Positions 1 through 10,539 of a stretch of 64,000 nucleotides of DNA are shown in pieces (the stretch's first letter is position 1; each line of letters opens with the position of its first letter). The position numbers were made by a program, and so were the translations under genes. This stretch comes from Pseudomonadota bacterium (GTDB lineage: Bacteria > Pseudomonadota > Alphaproteobacteria > Rhizobiales > Rhizobiaceae): contig JAEXYH010000020.1 in assembly GCA_023451735.1 (NCBI GenBank), positions 115,571-179,570 on the forward strand. The letters run 5' to 3'. The notes below the pieces were generated by a model. It made no database searches. It saw nothing but the letters and a program-made list of their open reading frames with translations, and was not told where the DNA came from.

Positions 1-1
1 C

Positions 2-223
2 TGTATCCTCGTCTGCTCAATCGACATGAAGACCGGCTACTGTTTCGGTTGCGGCCGCACGCGTGACGAGATCGCCGGCTGGATCGATTATTCGGATGCC
101 GAGCGCCAGTCGATCATGGATGTGCTTGCCACGAGACTCGAAAAGGTCGAGCGCAGGCCTCGACGCGAAACGCGACGCCAGAGAATGGCCCAACAGTCGG
201 TAAAGGAGCGCCAGAGCACATGA
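2..223 (+). CDS. DUF1289 domain small Cys-rich protein (5' end outside window)
   Basis: The reading frame is open from base 2, so the gene begins before the window. The visible protein starts CILVCSIDMKTGYCFGCGRT and continues RDEIAGW, the conserved four-Cys pattern of DUF1289, a family of short proteins of unknown role in proteobacteria. The Cys spacing suggests metal or Fe-S binding, but this is inference. After the domain there is an Arg-rich tail of about 35 residues. Its stop overlaps the next gene's start (ATGA), so the two are translationally coupled. The first ATG in the window (base 26) is internal to the domain and is not the true start. Confidence 0.85.
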   Translation, partial: CILVCSIDMKTGYCFGCGRTRDEIAGWIDYSDAERQSIMDVLATRLEKVERRPRRETRRQRMAQQSVKERQST

Positions 224-921
224 ACGGACTGACCCTCGTGCTTCTCGTGCTTGGCGCAGGCCTTGCTCTGCTCGTGTTCAATCATGACTCCGGCCAGACC
301 TTCGGCATCGACAACAACGACTTCGGCCAGCTCATTTATCTTATCCCGATCGCCGGGCTGCTCGGGGCCGGCATTGTTGCCGGCAGGCGTGGCGACACGA
401 GCCAGGCGCTGCGCAATATCGCCATCTGGCTGGTCATCATTCTGGGCCTGGTTGCGGCCTATCTTTACCGTAACGACGCCAACCAGTTTACCGGACGCAT
501 GGTGGCGGGACTGATGCCCGGCCGCGCCGTCGTCGTTACCGGCCGCGACGGAACCGAGGTGATTATCCAGAAGGCGCTCGGCGGTCATTTCCAGGCCGAT
601 GTTTCGGTCGACGGAAAAACCATTCCGATGCTGGTCGATACCGGCGCCAGCAGTGTCGTGCTTTCCTTCGACGATGCCGCCGCGATCGGCATCGATACGG
701 GCGGCCTTTCCTATACGGTCCGGGTGATGACAGCCAACGGGGCCGCCATGGCCGCTCCCGTCAGGCTCGACGAGATCTCCATCGGCCCGATTTCCCGCAG
801 CAATGTTCGGGCCATGGTGGCACAGGACGGGATGCTGAACGAAAGCCTGCTCGGCATGAGCTTCCTGTCGACACTGAGCTCGCTCAACATGCAGACGGAC
901 GAGTTGAGATTGCGGGATTAG
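220..921 (+). CDS. TIGR02281-type retropepsin-like aspartic protease, membrane-anchored
   Basis: This 233-residue protein has three hydrophobic N-terminal segments (about residues 3-20, 38-55 and 66-84) followed by a periplasmic-type domain. The motif MLVDTGASSVVLS near residue 137 is the DTGAS catalytic aspartate signature of single-domain retropepsin-like proteases. The later NESLLGMSFLS resembles the conserved LLGMSFL segment of the TIGR02281 family. The start overlaps the stop of the DUF1289 gene, with AAGGAG about 11 bases upstream. Substrate and physiological role are unknown. Confidence 0.88.
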   Translation: MNGLTLVLLVLGAGLALLVFNHDSGQTFGIDNNDFGQLIYLIPIAGLLGAGIVAGRRGDTSQALRNIAIWLVIILGLVAAYLYRNDANQFTGRMVAGLMPGRAVVVTGRDGTEVIIQKALGGHFQADVSVDGKTIPMLVDTGASSVVLSFDDAAAIGIDTGGLSYTVRVMTANGAAMAAPVRLDEISIGPISRSNVRAMVAQDGMLNESLLGMSFLSTLSSLNMQTDELRLRD

Positions 922-1082
922 GGCAGGCAAGACGTTGCCCACCGGCCAGTTTCGCCAAGACAGATTTCGGCTCCGGCCGCCGTCATGTCTACGTATCGGC
1001 AGATGATCGTCCGGAATACCTTCCCATCTGTCCCTTAAATGAGCCATCACGGCTTCTCCGGGCAATATCAGCCCCGGCGGCT

Positions 1083-2081
1083 TCAACCGACCGCCGCCAG
1101 CTCCACCATCTCATGCGACGGTGACCCGACATCGCCCCTGCCGCGAAAATGGCTCGGCGGCTCACCTATGATCCGCTTGAAGGCACGGCTGAACGAGGCT
1201 TCAGCATCATAGCCCAGTTTCTCGGCTACGGCTGCAACCCGCATGCCCTCCTTCAGCCAGAGCCGCGCCTGATGCATCCTCACGCGGGCTACATACCGGG
1301 CGGGGGTCTCTCCGACCACGCGGGCAAAACGCTCTGCAAACCCCGAGCGTGACGCACCCATCAGCCTTGCGAGTTCGGCCACCGACCATTCCCGTTCCGG
1401 TTCCAGATGAATAGCCGCCAGCACCCGCCCGATTTCCGGGTTGCGTACCGCCGCAATCCAGCCGCTGGTATTGCCGCAGCCATGCTCCACCCAGGTGCGG
1501 ATGATCGTCGCCGTCAGGACATCCGCCAGCCGTGCCAGAATGCCGCCAGCGCCAACCCGGTCCATGTCCACTTCACGCGCCATGGCATCAAGCAGGTGCG
1601 GAATAGCCGGTTCGCTGGTTGCGAGATCGCTGGTCAGCATGGTCTCAGGCATAAGCTGCAGAAGCGGATGCAGCTTATCGATATTGAAACGCATCGAGGC
1701 GGTCAGCGCCACGGTGCCGCAGCGATCGTCGGCGCAATGCATGTCGAACACGCCCTGACAAACCTCTTTCTTTCCGTAACGAGCAAACGGCAGGGGCTGG
1801 ACATTTTCGGCGCTGGCGATCACATGGGCGTCACCGCGCGGCAGTATCACGGCGTCACCGGCATTCAGCCGCAGCCATTCACCCGACGGGCTCCTGAGCA
1901 GCGCAGCACCGGACGAGATGAAGTGAAAGCGCGCCGCATCCTCGGCCGGAAAGGCCGTAGACCACGGTTCGGCGAGCCGGCAGCGACCATATTCGACCCC
2001 GTCCAGCCGCAGGCCCCGCAACATTTCCGACAGGGGATCGGCCGCAGCCGAGGATGAGAATTTGGACGATCTGTCAAGCAT
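1083..2081 (-). CDS. AraC family transcriptional regulator with cupin sensor domain
   Basis: The first ~190 residues look like the AraC cupin-type ligand-binding domain (LNAGDAVILPRGDAHVI). The last ~110 residues hold two helix-turn-helix units (WSVAELARLMGASRSGFAERF and VAAVAEKLGYDAEASFSRAFKRIIGEPPSHFR), typical of HTH_18. The start chosen at 2081 (MLDRSSK, 332 aa) drops 23 non-conserved residues of the longer frame that would reach into the neighbouring promoter. It is divergent from an MFS exporter 83 bases away, an arrangement in which the regulator usually controls the transporter. The ligand is unknown. Confidence 0.9.
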   Translation of the reverse strand: MLDRSSKFSSSAAADPLSEMLRGLRLDGVEYGRCRLAEPWSTAFPAEDAARFHFISSGAALLRSPSGEWLRLNAGDAVILPRGDAHVIASAENVQPLPFARYGKKEVCQGVFDMHCADDRCGTVALTASMRFNIDKLHPLLQLMPETMLTSDLATSEPAIPHLLDAMAREVDMDRVGAGGILARLADVLTATIIRTWVEHGCGNTSGWIAAVRNPEIGRVLAAIHLEPEREWSVAELARLMGASRSGFAERFARVVGETPARYVARVRMHQARLWLKEGMRVAAVAEKLGYDAEASFSRAFKRIIGEPPSHFRGRGDVGSPSHEMVELAAVG

Positions 2082-2164
2082 GTCGGATTTTCTAGCATAG
2101 AAACACCGGACCGTCACGCCTATTCCTGACCAAAGCCAAATCGGCTGCAAATCAGGAGAATTTC

Positions 2165-3370
2165 ATGCACGGCACCCATACACCAACTGACGATGCAGCG
2201 AGAACGGAACATGATGCGGCGCGCTGGGGCGCAGTCACCTCGCTCACGCTCGGGGTCTTCGGTCTGGTCACGGCCGAATTCCTGCCCGTCAGCCTGCTGA
2301 CCCCGCTATCCGCCGATCTTGGCGTCGGTACCGGCGTCGCCGGCCAGTCGATCACCACCACGGCCGTCATTGCCGCCATTGCCGGTCCCGGCGTCGTCAT
2401 CGGCACCCGCCATATCGATCGTCGTTGGACGGTCCTGGCGCTGACTGCACTTCTGGTCTTATCCAGCCTCGTTGCTGCCATCGCCACCAATATCTATACG
2501 CTTTTTGCGGCCCGCACCCTTCTCGGCATCGGGCTCGGCGGCTTCTGGGCCATGTCGGGAGCGCTTGCCATGCGCCTCGTACCGCCGCCACTCATGCCGC
2601 GCGCCATGGCGATCATCATGGCCGGCGTTTCGCTTGCCACCGTCTGCGCAGCACCGCTCGGCGCATGGATCGGCGAAACGCTAGGCTGGCGGGCAGCTTT
2701 TCATCTGTCCGCGGCCGTCGGCGCGATCGCGTTCATCGTCCAGGCCTTCACCCTGCCCGCCCTGCCGCCAACCGGTCATGCCGGGCTCGGTACGCTTGCA
2801 GCCGTGATGCGCCGTCCGGCGATCCGCACCGGCCTTTTCACCATCCTGCTTTTCGTCGCAGGCCATTTCGCCGGCTTCACCTATATCCGGCCCTTCCTGG
2901 AACGCGTGCCGCAGCTTGACGTCGAAACCATTTCGCTGATCCTGCTCGGTTATGGTGTTGCCGGATTTATCGGCAACATGCTCGGTGGCGCAGTCTCGGA
3001 GAAAAGCCCGCGGCTTTCGATCATGCTGTTCACTACACTGGTCGCGGCGTCCGCAGTGATACTTGCGGTCGGCGGCGCATCGCTTTTCGTCGCGGCAACG
3101 GCCATCGCTCTGTGGGGCCTCGCTTTCGGCGCCTTTCCGGTCAGCGTTCAGAGCTTTGTCGCCCGCAACGCAGCGGACGAAGCGGAAAGCGCCGGTTCGC
3201 TGGTGGTCACTACGTTCCAGGTCGCAATTTCCAGCGGCGCGGTTCTCGGTGGCGTGCTGATCGAAACCCAGGGGCCGGTCGCCGTCGTCCTGTTCCTCGC
3301 CGCAGCCAGCCTGCTTGCCGCCTCGGTCATGGCCGCGCGCGGTGAACGCCGCCAGCTGTCGCTCGGATAA
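2165..3370 (+). CDS. MFS transporter (DHA1 family, AraJ/NepI-like efflux)
   Basis: A 401-residue integral membrane protein with about 12 hydrophobic helices in two halves. It contains the segment LFAARTLLGIGLGGFWAMSGALAMRLVP, characteristic of DHA1 drug or nucleoside exporters of the AraJ/YdhP/NepI type. AGGAGA lies 7 bases upstream of the ATG. It is divergent from an AraC regulator, which probably controls it, and a rho-independent terminator follows within 60 bases. The substrate cannot be read from sequence; NepI-like purine nucleoside or arabinose efflux are the nearest family guesses. Confidence 0.87.
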   Translation: MHGTHTPTDDAARTEHDAARWGAVTSLTLGVFGLVTAEFLPVSLLTPLSADLGVGTGVAGQSITTTAVIAAIAGPGVVIGTRHIDRRWTVLALTALLVLSSLVAAIATNIYTLFAARTLLGIGLGGFWAMSGALAMRLVPPPLMPRAMAIIMAGVSLATVCAAPLGAWIGETLGWRAAFHLSAAVGAIAFIVQAFTLPALPPTGHAGLGTLAAVMRRPAIRTGLFTILLFVAGHFAGFTYIRPFLERVPQLDVETISLILLGYGVAGFIGNMLGGAVSEKSPRLSIMLFTTLVAASAVILAVGGASLFVAATAIALWGLAFGAFPVSVQSFVARNAADEAESAGSLVVTTFQVAISSGAVLGGVLIETQGPVAVVLFLAAASLLAASVMAARGERRQLSLG

Positions 3371-3392
3371 GGATCCGGATGATGGAAGAAAA

Positions 3393-3425
3393 CGATCGGC
3401 GGCCACCTGTCGCCGGTCGATTTTT
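3393..3425 (+). terminator. Rho-independent terminator of the MFS gene
   Basis: A 9-bp stem (CGATCGGCG pairing with CGCCGGTCG, one G-T wobble) has a 9-base loop and is followed by five T. It sits 23 bases after the MFS stop codon and just before the end of the convergent ABC permease gene. Confidence 0.75.
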
Positions 3426-3429
3426 CCCG

Positions 3430-4187
<758 letters not shown>

Positions 4188-4191
<4 letters not shown>

Positions 4192-5114
4192 GCCTTTTCC
4201 TCCACCAGAGCGACAAAAATGTCCTCCAGCGAGCTTTGCCGTGTCGAGAGGTCCCTAAAGTGAATGCCCGCCGCGGTCAGAGCGGAAAGAAGCGAGGCTA
4301 TGCTGTCCTGGCTTTCGTCATGGCTGTATTCATGCACCAGCGACATGCCGTCCTCGCCAAGCGAAAGCTCGAACGCTGCAAGGCTGGACGGTATCGTTTC
4401 CAATCGCTCGGTCAGGTCAAGTTTCAGCTGCTTGCGGCCAAACTGTTTCATCAGTGCGGTCTTTTCCTGAAGCAGAAGAAGCTGCCCGCCGTTGATCACC
4501 CCCACCCTGTCGGCGATTTCCTCCGCCTCCTCGATGTAGTGGGTGGTGAGAATGATGGTTACGCCGTCCTCGCGCAGGCGCTTGACCACTTCCCACATGT
4601 CGCGGCGCAGGCTGACATCGACACCGGCCGTCGGCTCGTCGAGGAACAACACTTCCGGCTCGTGGCTCAGCGCCTTGGCGATCAGCACGCGCCTTTTCAT
4701 GCCGCCGGAAAGCTCGCGCAGCATGTTGTCCTTCTTCTTCCAGAGCGACAGTTCGCGCAGGATTTTTTCGATCAGTGCCGGGTTAGGCTTCTTGCCGTAG
4801 ACACCACGGGAAAAGCTCACCGTGTTCCAGACCGTCTCGAACTGGTCGGTCGTCAGTTCCTGCGGCACGAGACCGATCAACGAACGCGTCCGGCGAAAAT
4901 CCTTCACAACGTCATGGCCATCAACCATCACCCTGCCACCTGTCGGGTTGACGATGCCGCAGATGATCGAGATCAGCGTCGTCTTGCCGGCGCCATTCGG
5001 CCCGAGAAGCGCGAGAATTTCTCCGCGCTCGATATCGAGATCGATGCCCTTCAGGGCCTCGAAACCGTTGCCATAGGTCTTGGACAGTTGTTGTACGGAG
5101 ATAATCGGAGGCAT
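4188..5114 (-). CDS. ABC transporter ATP-binding protein (YadG-like)
   Basis: A 308-residue ATPase with Walker A GPNGAGKTT, signature LSGGMKRRV, Walker B VLFLDEPTAGVD and the switch His (LTTHYIEEAEE). The start at 5114 (MPPIISVQQLSKTYG) is preferred to the 26-residue longer frame because the ABC domain begins immediately after it. The C-terminal ~80 residues are the extension seen in YadG/CcmA-type exporters. It is coupled by a 4-base overlap to the permease gene. Confidence 0.92.
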
Positions 5115-5363
5115 GGGAACCGCATTTGCATTGAACACCATTCCGGGAAAGATGTTTTCCGGAGATGCCGCAATATAGGGGCGCATTCCCAAGAATCTAT
5201 CCCTTCATGGAAGAATATTGCGTTCGGAAATTTGGGGTAATGAGGCCGGTGCAAAACTGCTGCCGCAGCCCCGGAACACGCTGGACTTCGTGAACCCAGC
5301 ATGAGGCATCACGCTGGCGCGTTGTCAATCAGCGACCGCATCGAGACTGCCGGCAGCTGCGGC

Positions 5364-6185
5364 TTAGAAAATCACGCTGGCGAAGAACTGCAGCGCGATC
5401 GCCACAAGAAACAGCGCGAAGCCTATTTCAAGCTGCCGTTTCGACAGGGCATGCGCAAGTCTTGCGCCATAAGGTGCCGTATAGAGCGTGACCGGGATCA
5501 GCAGCGCGACGGCCAGCCAGTTGATGTAGCCGGTTGAAAACGGCGGCAGGCCGGATTTGCCCCAGCCGCCCCAGACATAGCCAACCAGGCCCGGGATAGA
5601 GATCAGCACGCCGACGCCGGACGAGGTGGCGACCGCCTGATGGATGGTACGGCCGTAAAGTGTCATGAAGGTATTGTTCATCACGCCGCCGCCAATCCCC
5701 ATCAGCCCCGACAGGATGCCGATGCCAGTTCCAACCAGGAATTTCAGCGGATTGGCAGGGAGATCGTCGCCGAGCTTCCAGCTTGCACGGTTGAAAATCA
5801 TCCTCAGCGCCAGGACCAACGCGATCACCGCGAAGATCAGCCTCAGCTCGGTGCTGGACGCCCAGGCGGCGATCAGCGTCGCGATGATTGTTCCGAGCGG
5901 CACGGCCACGATCCAGCCCTTCAGGAGATCGATATCCACTGCTCCGCGCTGGCGATGGGCTGAAAACGAGCGCACCGAGGTCGGCACAATGATGGCAAGC
6001 GAGGTTCCCAGCGCCAGATGCATGCGCACCGCATCGTCCACGCCCAGAAGCCCAAAGACATGGAAAAAGATCGGCACGAGGATCGCACCACCGCCGATGC
6101 CGAACAGGCCGGCAAGCAGCCCGGCAAGCACGCCGGCAGCCAGCAGCGCGACGACAAACGGAAGAATATCGATAAAGGCAGGCAT
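5364..6185 (-). CDS. TauE/SafE family sulfite exporter-like permease
   Basis: A 273-residue membrane protein with about eight helices. The two repeats LLAGLFGIGGGAILVPIF and GILSGLMGIGGGVMNNTFM are the paired glycine motifs of the TauE/SafE (DUF81) family. The start at 6185 (MPAFIDILPF) removes a 43-residue non-hydrophobic lead of the longer frame. Members move sulfite, sulfoacetate or other organosulfur anions; the substrate is not determinable here. It lies upstream of the ABC exporter on the same strand, but a 249-base gap makes co-transcription uncertain. Confidence 0.9.
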   Translation of the reverse strand: MPAFIDILPFVVALLAAGVLAGLLAGLFGIGGGAILVPIFFHVFGLLGVDDAVRMHLALGTSLAIIVPTSVRSFSAHRQRGAVDIDLLKGWIVAVPLGTIIATLIAAWASSTELRLIFAVIALVLALRMIFNRASWKLGDDLPANPLKFLVGTGIGILSGLMGIGGGVMNNTFMTLYGRTIHQAVATSSGVGVLISIPGLVGYVWGGWGKSGLPPFSTGYINWLAVALLIPVTLYTAPYGARLAHALSKRQLEIGFALFLVAIALQFFASVIF

Positions 6186-6746
6186 CGCGTTCTCCAGCGA
6201 CGGGGCGCATGAACCGGCCCTAAAGTGGGATCGAAAGGCAGGAGCGAATGGACAGGCAAAACGAACAGGCTCACCCGGTCGTTCATAGAGACCTAATGGC
6301 ATCATTGCAGGCACCAGGCAAGCCGAGGCCCGCTGCCAAACCTTCTTCCACCACCTGACCAGACGCCAGCCTCTTGTCCGCGCGATATAGCCTGATGCCG
6401 GCAGCGACCTTCTCTATCGAAGCGCCTCTATTTCGAAGCCCCTCACCCAAACGGGTGGCGACGAAAGGGCAAGTGAGTGTTGCACTCCTCTCAAAACAAT
6501 GGGGATTTCATGCGAGGCCGCTCCGGCCCGTACTCTTCGCCAAGAGACCGGCGTTTAGAACTCGGTAGTCATTGAGGCGATAGGGTTAGGTGTCGGGAAA
6601 CCGTCGCAGCCAAAAAAATCTGGTTCATGAGATCCAAGCTCCGGCGTTCGACGTATGCAAGTAGAGGTATGTTGCCCCATGCGAGGCATCAGGATACCAG
6701 ATTGCATATAGTTCAAATCCATTGTTGCAGCCGAAAGTCGACCGTG
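6186..6746. other. 561-base region without a recognised gene
   Basis: Between the divergent TauE gene and a small hypothetical ORF I find no coding pattern on either strand. It contains a short hairpin around CACCCAAACGGGTG (about 6446) and a run of seven A near 6613. It must carry the TauE promoter and could hold an untranslated RNA, but no known RNA family is recognisable. Confidence 0.4.
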
Positions 6747-6965
6747 ATGCCGAATACCGCCAAAAAAAACGGATTTCCACTGGCCTCCGATACCGCCTTC
6801 GAGGCGGATATGGACGATTTCGACCTTGCCTCGCTCGATGATCTTGCAACGATGATGGTGGATGCGCTGACGCTTCCGCTACCAGCGGATTTCCGTGACG
6901 TGAATAGCTCCGACGCCGATCGACCAGATCCGCTCGCGCCTCACTCCCCCAAGCAGCTCAACTGA
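6747..6965 (+). CDS. Small acidic hypothetical protein (72 aa)
   Basis: I do not recognise this protein. From the ATG at 6747 it reads MPNTAKKNGF, then a strongly acidic stretch (EADMDDFDLASLDDLATMM) and a Pro/Asp-rich tail. No signal peptide or membrane segment is visible. The ribosome binding site is weak, and a longer frame from 6627 exists, but its first 40 residues are Arg/Cys/His-rich and unlike a real protein. It is isolated between a non-coding stretch and a convergent lipoprotein gene. It may be spurious. Confidence 0.4.
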   Translation: MPNTAKKNGFPLASDTAFEADMDDFDLASLDDLATMMVDALTLPLPADFRDVNSSDADRPDPLAPHSPKQLN

Positions 6966-7019
6966 ATGTTTCCCACGCCCCGGTGTTGTCGGTCAGCCGT
7001 TTCCGGGCGTCATGCACCA

Positions 7020-8288
7020 TCAATCGCAGTATTGGCGACCGCCCTTGCGTGAGCGCAGGTCGAAGTGAAAATGGTTCCAGTGCTCCTTGTTGCTGCCGGG
7101 ACCAAGCACCGTTGAGAAATACTTGCAGCTGTCACCGCGCACCGACTTCAGCAGCCCGCCTTCGCGGAATGAGAAAAGACCCTTCTTGCGCACGTCGATG
7201 GCATGGCCGTTCTTCAGCGTGATGCGGCCGATATCGATCGCGTTGCCGCGGGCATGTTCCGACATCGGGTTGTAGCGCTGGCGGCTGTTATTCATCTTGC
7301 GGCAGGAATAACCGCCCATCGGCTGGATCTGACGGATCCCGGTGAGATAACGGGTGCGGGCGGAGATCGCCAGGTCGTTCTTAACCCATTTGGCAAAAGC
7401 GAGAGTCACCTGGCAGTTCAGGGTCACCGCCGGTTTCACGTCAATGCCGCCGGACAGGCCGGAGAGTTTTACCGGATGATCGATACCGCAACTTGGCCCC
7501 TGCGAGATGCCCGGCAGATCCTTGAACTCTACGCCGAGACGGCGCAGCTCGGTACGGCACGCCACTTCCGACCGGGGCATGACGGTGCGCTGCCAGGCGC
7601 CATCGGGTGAGCTCATCGGAGCATCACGGGCGACCGGATTGTTCGGCCGCAGCATTGCCACTTCCTGCACATCCGCAGGCACACGGCTCGGCGCGACGAC
7701 AGGGGCGTTGTCGTTCCAGGTCATCGAAGCGGACGCCCCCTGCCCGCCGAGACCTGCCCCTTGCCGCTTCGGCGGCACGATCACACGGTCATCCGAACCC
7801 GAGGCGGCAATCGGCTGGCGTCTCGGGTTGAGAACCACCGGGTTGTCGGTGCCTATGCCACCGACAACCGGCTGGTCGCCGACACCTTCCGCAATGTCGC
7901 CGTCCTGCTCTTCGGCAAGACCAACAACATCACTTTCATCGGGCGCGAAACCGAACTCCTCGTCCATGCTGACGCCACCGGCCGGGATCGTCGCCTGTGC
8001 GCCATCCGGCGCGCGCAAATAATGACCGCCATCATTCGACTGTGCCGAAGGCGCCGCCAGATATCCGCCGCCACCCGCTTGGGAAACGGGCGCAGAAGCT
8101 ACGGAATAGGGCTGCTGCGAAACGGGATGGGAAATTGGCGCAGGTGGCGATGAACGCGAAATCGAGCCGACCTGCGTGCCATTATCGATCGATGCCGGCG
8201 GCACTAGGCTTTCGGCCGAGCATGCGACCAGCATGGTCGAAACCATCAGCGAGCCGATCACTCGCGTCGATAGGGAAGCATACGCCAT
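7020..8288 (-). CDS. Extensin-like C-terminal domain lipoprotein
   Basis: The 422-residue protein starts with a lipoprotein signal (TMLVACSAES, lipobox Cys at about residue 23) and a ~220-residue low-complexity linker rich in Pro, Ser, Gly and Gln. The C-terminal ~190 residues form the Extensin_C family: CRTELRRLGVEFKDLP, four further Cys, and the metal-peptidase-like SEHARGNAIDIGRI...EHWNHFHFDLR. That His/Asp pattern resembles D-Ala-D-Ala carboxypeptidase (VanY/MepA-like) folds, so a cell-wall peptidase role in the envelope is plausible but inferred. Confidence 0.85.
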   Translation of the reverse strand: MAYASLSTRVIGSLMVSTMLVACSAESLVPPASIDNGTQVGSISRSSPPAPISHPVSQQPYSVASAPVSQAGGGGYLAAPSAQSNDGGHYLRAPDGAQATIPAGGVSMDEEFGFAPDESDVVGLAEEQDGDIAEGVGDQPVVGGIGTDNPVVLNPRRQPIAASGSDDRVIVPPKRQGAGLGGQGASASMTWNDNAPVVAPSRVPADVQEVAMLRPNNPVARDAPMSSPDGAWQRTVMPRSEVACRTELRRLGVEFKDLPGISQGPSCGIDHPVKLSGLSGGIDVKPAVTLNCQVTLAFAKWVKNDLAISARTRYLTGIRQIQPMGGYSCRKMNNSRQRYNPMSEHARGNAIDIGRITLKNGHAIDVRKKGLFSFREGGLLKSVRGDSCKYFSTVLGPGSNKEHWNHFHFDLRSRKGGRQYCD

Positions 8289-8417
8289 ACAAGTTGCCTC
8301 TCGCTCGATGCCGAAATGACACAGATTACGATTTTAGGCAGATTGGGTAAACGAAACCTTGATGAAGCATGGCTGTTTGCGGGCCATTTCGGCTCGGCTT
8401 CGCCACATTACGGGAAA

Positions 8418-8445
8418 GGGCCGGACGCATACGCGTTCCGACCCC
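8418..8445 (-). terminator. Possible terminator of the chemoreceptor gene
   Basis: Read on the minus strand, GGGTCGGAACGC and GCGTCCGGCCC form a GC-rich hairpin with one bulge, followed by TTTCCC. It lies about 40 bases after the chemoreceptor stop. The T-tract is short, so support is moderate. Confidence 0.4.
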
Positions 8446-8480
8446 TGTATAATCTTAGTGCTGCGGCCTTCGTCCTGCCG

Positions 8481-10295
8481 TCAGGCCGCGCGGAACAGGA
8501 AGCGCCCGCCGGCATTGCCGAGCCTGAAGGCGCCCAGCAGCTGCTGCAGATGCAGGCTCTGGTCGGCAAGTGTCTGGCTCGCCGCCGTCGTCTCCTCCAC
8601 CATAGCGGCGTTCTGCTGGGTCATCTGGTCCATGTGATTGACCGAGGAATTGATTTCGGCCAGGCCGCTCGCCTGTTCCTGCGAGGTGGTGGCGATCGTC
8701 TCCACATGGGCATTGACCTTTTCCACAAGGCCGGCGATCTCGACCAGCGCATCGCCGGTCGAGCGGACAAGCTTCACGCCACCTTCGACCTCCTGCACCG
8801 AGTTGCCGATCAAAACCTTGATCTCCTTGGCAGCTCCCGCTGAACGCTGCGCCAGTTCGCGAACTTCCTGCGCCACCACGGCAAAGCCCCTGCCAGCTTC
8901 GCCGGCTCGCGCTGCCTCCACACCGGCGTTCAGCGCCAGAAGATTGGTCTGGAAGGCGATCTCATCGATGACGGAGATGATCTGACTGATCTGCCCGGAC
9001 GATTGCTCGATGCGCCCCATGGCATCGATCGCGTTGCGGACGATTTCGCCGGAACGGCTGGCGCTGAGTTTGGTTTCGCTGACCATCTCGCGGGCTTCCT
9101 TGGCGCGCTGCGAGGCGGTGCGCACGGTGGTGGTGATCTGGTCGAGCGCCGCCGCCGTCTCTTCCAGCGCTGCCGCCTGCTGTTCGGTCCGCTTCGCCAG
9201 ATTGCCCGTCGCGCCCGAAATATCCGAAGCACTGTCGCGCACGATCATGCCCGTTTCGGAGATCGCCATGATCGCCGAATTAAGTGCCCCGACCGCATCG
9301 TTGAAATCCTGCCTGAGCTTGACATAGTCCCCGCCGATATCCCCCAGCGACACCGAGAGATCGCCGGCAGCAAGGCTTTCCAGCGCCTGCCCCAGTTCCT
9401 GCATCGCGTAAGACTGCCGGTCGGCGGCGCTCGAAATCGCCCTTTCGCTTGCCGAACGCTCGGCCGCGATGGTGCGTTGCTGCTCCGCCTCGCGAGCCTG
9501 CAATGCCGAGCGTTCCTCGACATTGTCGCGCAGCACGAGCAGCGCCCGCGCCATTTCGCCAATCTCGTCCTTCTGTTCCGTGCAGGGAACGGCAACGCCC
9601 GACGCACCGCCGGCTATCGACTGCAGCACCTGCTGCACGCGCGACAGCGGGCCGGTTACGCTTTTGACCACCAGCCATGCCCCGCCGATCAGCAACAGAG
9701 CACCGACTGAGAAAATCATGGCGAAATCGGTCGCATCCTTGCGGAACATCGCCTTCAGGTCATCGACATAAACGCCGGTGCCGACGATCCAGCCCCAGGG
9801 TGCAAAACCCGCCACATGCGAGAACTTCTCCACCGGCTCGCTGGCGCCCGGCTTCGGCCAGTAATAATCGACAAACCCCTTGCCGTTCGCCTTCACTTCC
9901 TTGACGAATTCGACGAACAGGAACTTGCCGTTCGGATCCTTGTTCTGGCTGAGGTCGGAGCCGTTCATCTCCGGCTTCACCGCATGCATAACCATCGTCG
10001 GATGCATGTCGTTGATCCAGAAATAGCCGGAACCGTTGTCGTAGCGCATGGCGGCGATCACACCTTTCGCCTGCGTCTGCGCCTCCTCACGCGACAGGTT
10101 ACCGGACGCTTCCAGCGCCTGATATTTGGCAAGTACGGCGAGCGCCGTGTCGTTCATCTGGGCAAGCCCAGCCTTGCGCTCCCGCTCAGATGACGCATAG
10201 CTTTCGAAAAGACTGAAGGTCAGCGCGCCGGCCAGAATGACAAGCGACAGCGCAACAAGACAATAAAGGCGCACAGAAATGGCAAGACGTTGCAT
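8481..10295 (-). CDS. Methyl-accepting chemotaxis protein with single Cache sensor
   Basis: 604 residues. The order is: TM helix at the N-terminus, periplasmic sCache_2-type domain (YFWINDMHPTMVMHAVKPEM, then FSHVAGFAPWGWIVGTGVYVDDL), second TM (about residues 180-205), HAMP, and an MCP signalling domain with the hairpin tip EIAFQTNLLALNAGVEAARAGE. The ATG at 10295 is chosen because GGGGGAGG lies 5 bases upstream, a near-perfect ribosome site; the longer frame adds ten residues without one. The pentapeptide tether for CheR/CheB is not obvious at the C-terminus. The ligand is unknown; sCache_2 sensors often bind small organic acids. Confidence 0.93.
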   Translation of the reverse strand: MQRLAISVRLYCLVALSLVILAGALTFSLFESYASSERERKAGLAQMNDTALAVLAKYQALEASGNLSREEAQTQAKGVIAAMRYDNGSGYFWINDMHPTMVMHAVKPEMNGSDLSQNKDPNGKFLFVEFVKEVKANGKGFVDYYWPKPGASEPVEKFSHVAGFAPWGWIVGTGVYVDDLKAMFRKDATDFAMIFSVGALLLIGGAWLVVKSVTGPLSRVQQVLQSIAGGASGVAVPCTEQKDEIGEMARALLVLRDNVEERSALQAREAEQQRTIAAERSASERAISSAADRQSYAMQELGQALESLAAGDLSVSLGDIGGDYVKLRQDFNDAVGALNSAIMAISETGMIVRDSASDISGATGNLAKRTEQQAAALEETAAALDQITTTVRTASQRAKEAREMVSETKLSASRSGEIVRNAIDAMGRIEQSSGQISQIISVIDEIAFQTNLLALNAGVEAARAGEAGRGFAVVAQEVRELAQRSAGAAKEIKVLIGNSVQEVEGGVKLVRSTGDALVEIAGLVEKVNAHVETIATTSQEQASGLAEINSSVNHMDQMTQQNAAMVEETTAASQTLADQSLHLQQLLGAFRLGNAGGRFLFRAA

Positions 10296-10539
10296 GATAC
10301 CTCCCCCGATATTTGCAATCATCATTAAATGATAACGATCGGAAGTTACCGGGCCGTGAATAACTTTGAGCGGGCCAGATGACGAAGTCGAACGCCGATT
10401 TGTTCTTCAGATATTCTCTGCCACCAAGTCATGACGGCTGGACATGGTCGCCATGACCAAAAGAAACTGGCAATCGACAGAAACAAGGCTAGTGTCCGCC
10501 TCCCGACAGACATGATCAATTGCAAAGGATGATTCCGGA

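Noticed and set aside
7003..7019. Hairpin after the extensin-like gene as a terminator
   Set aside because: The arms pair only with a bulge and no T-tract follows.
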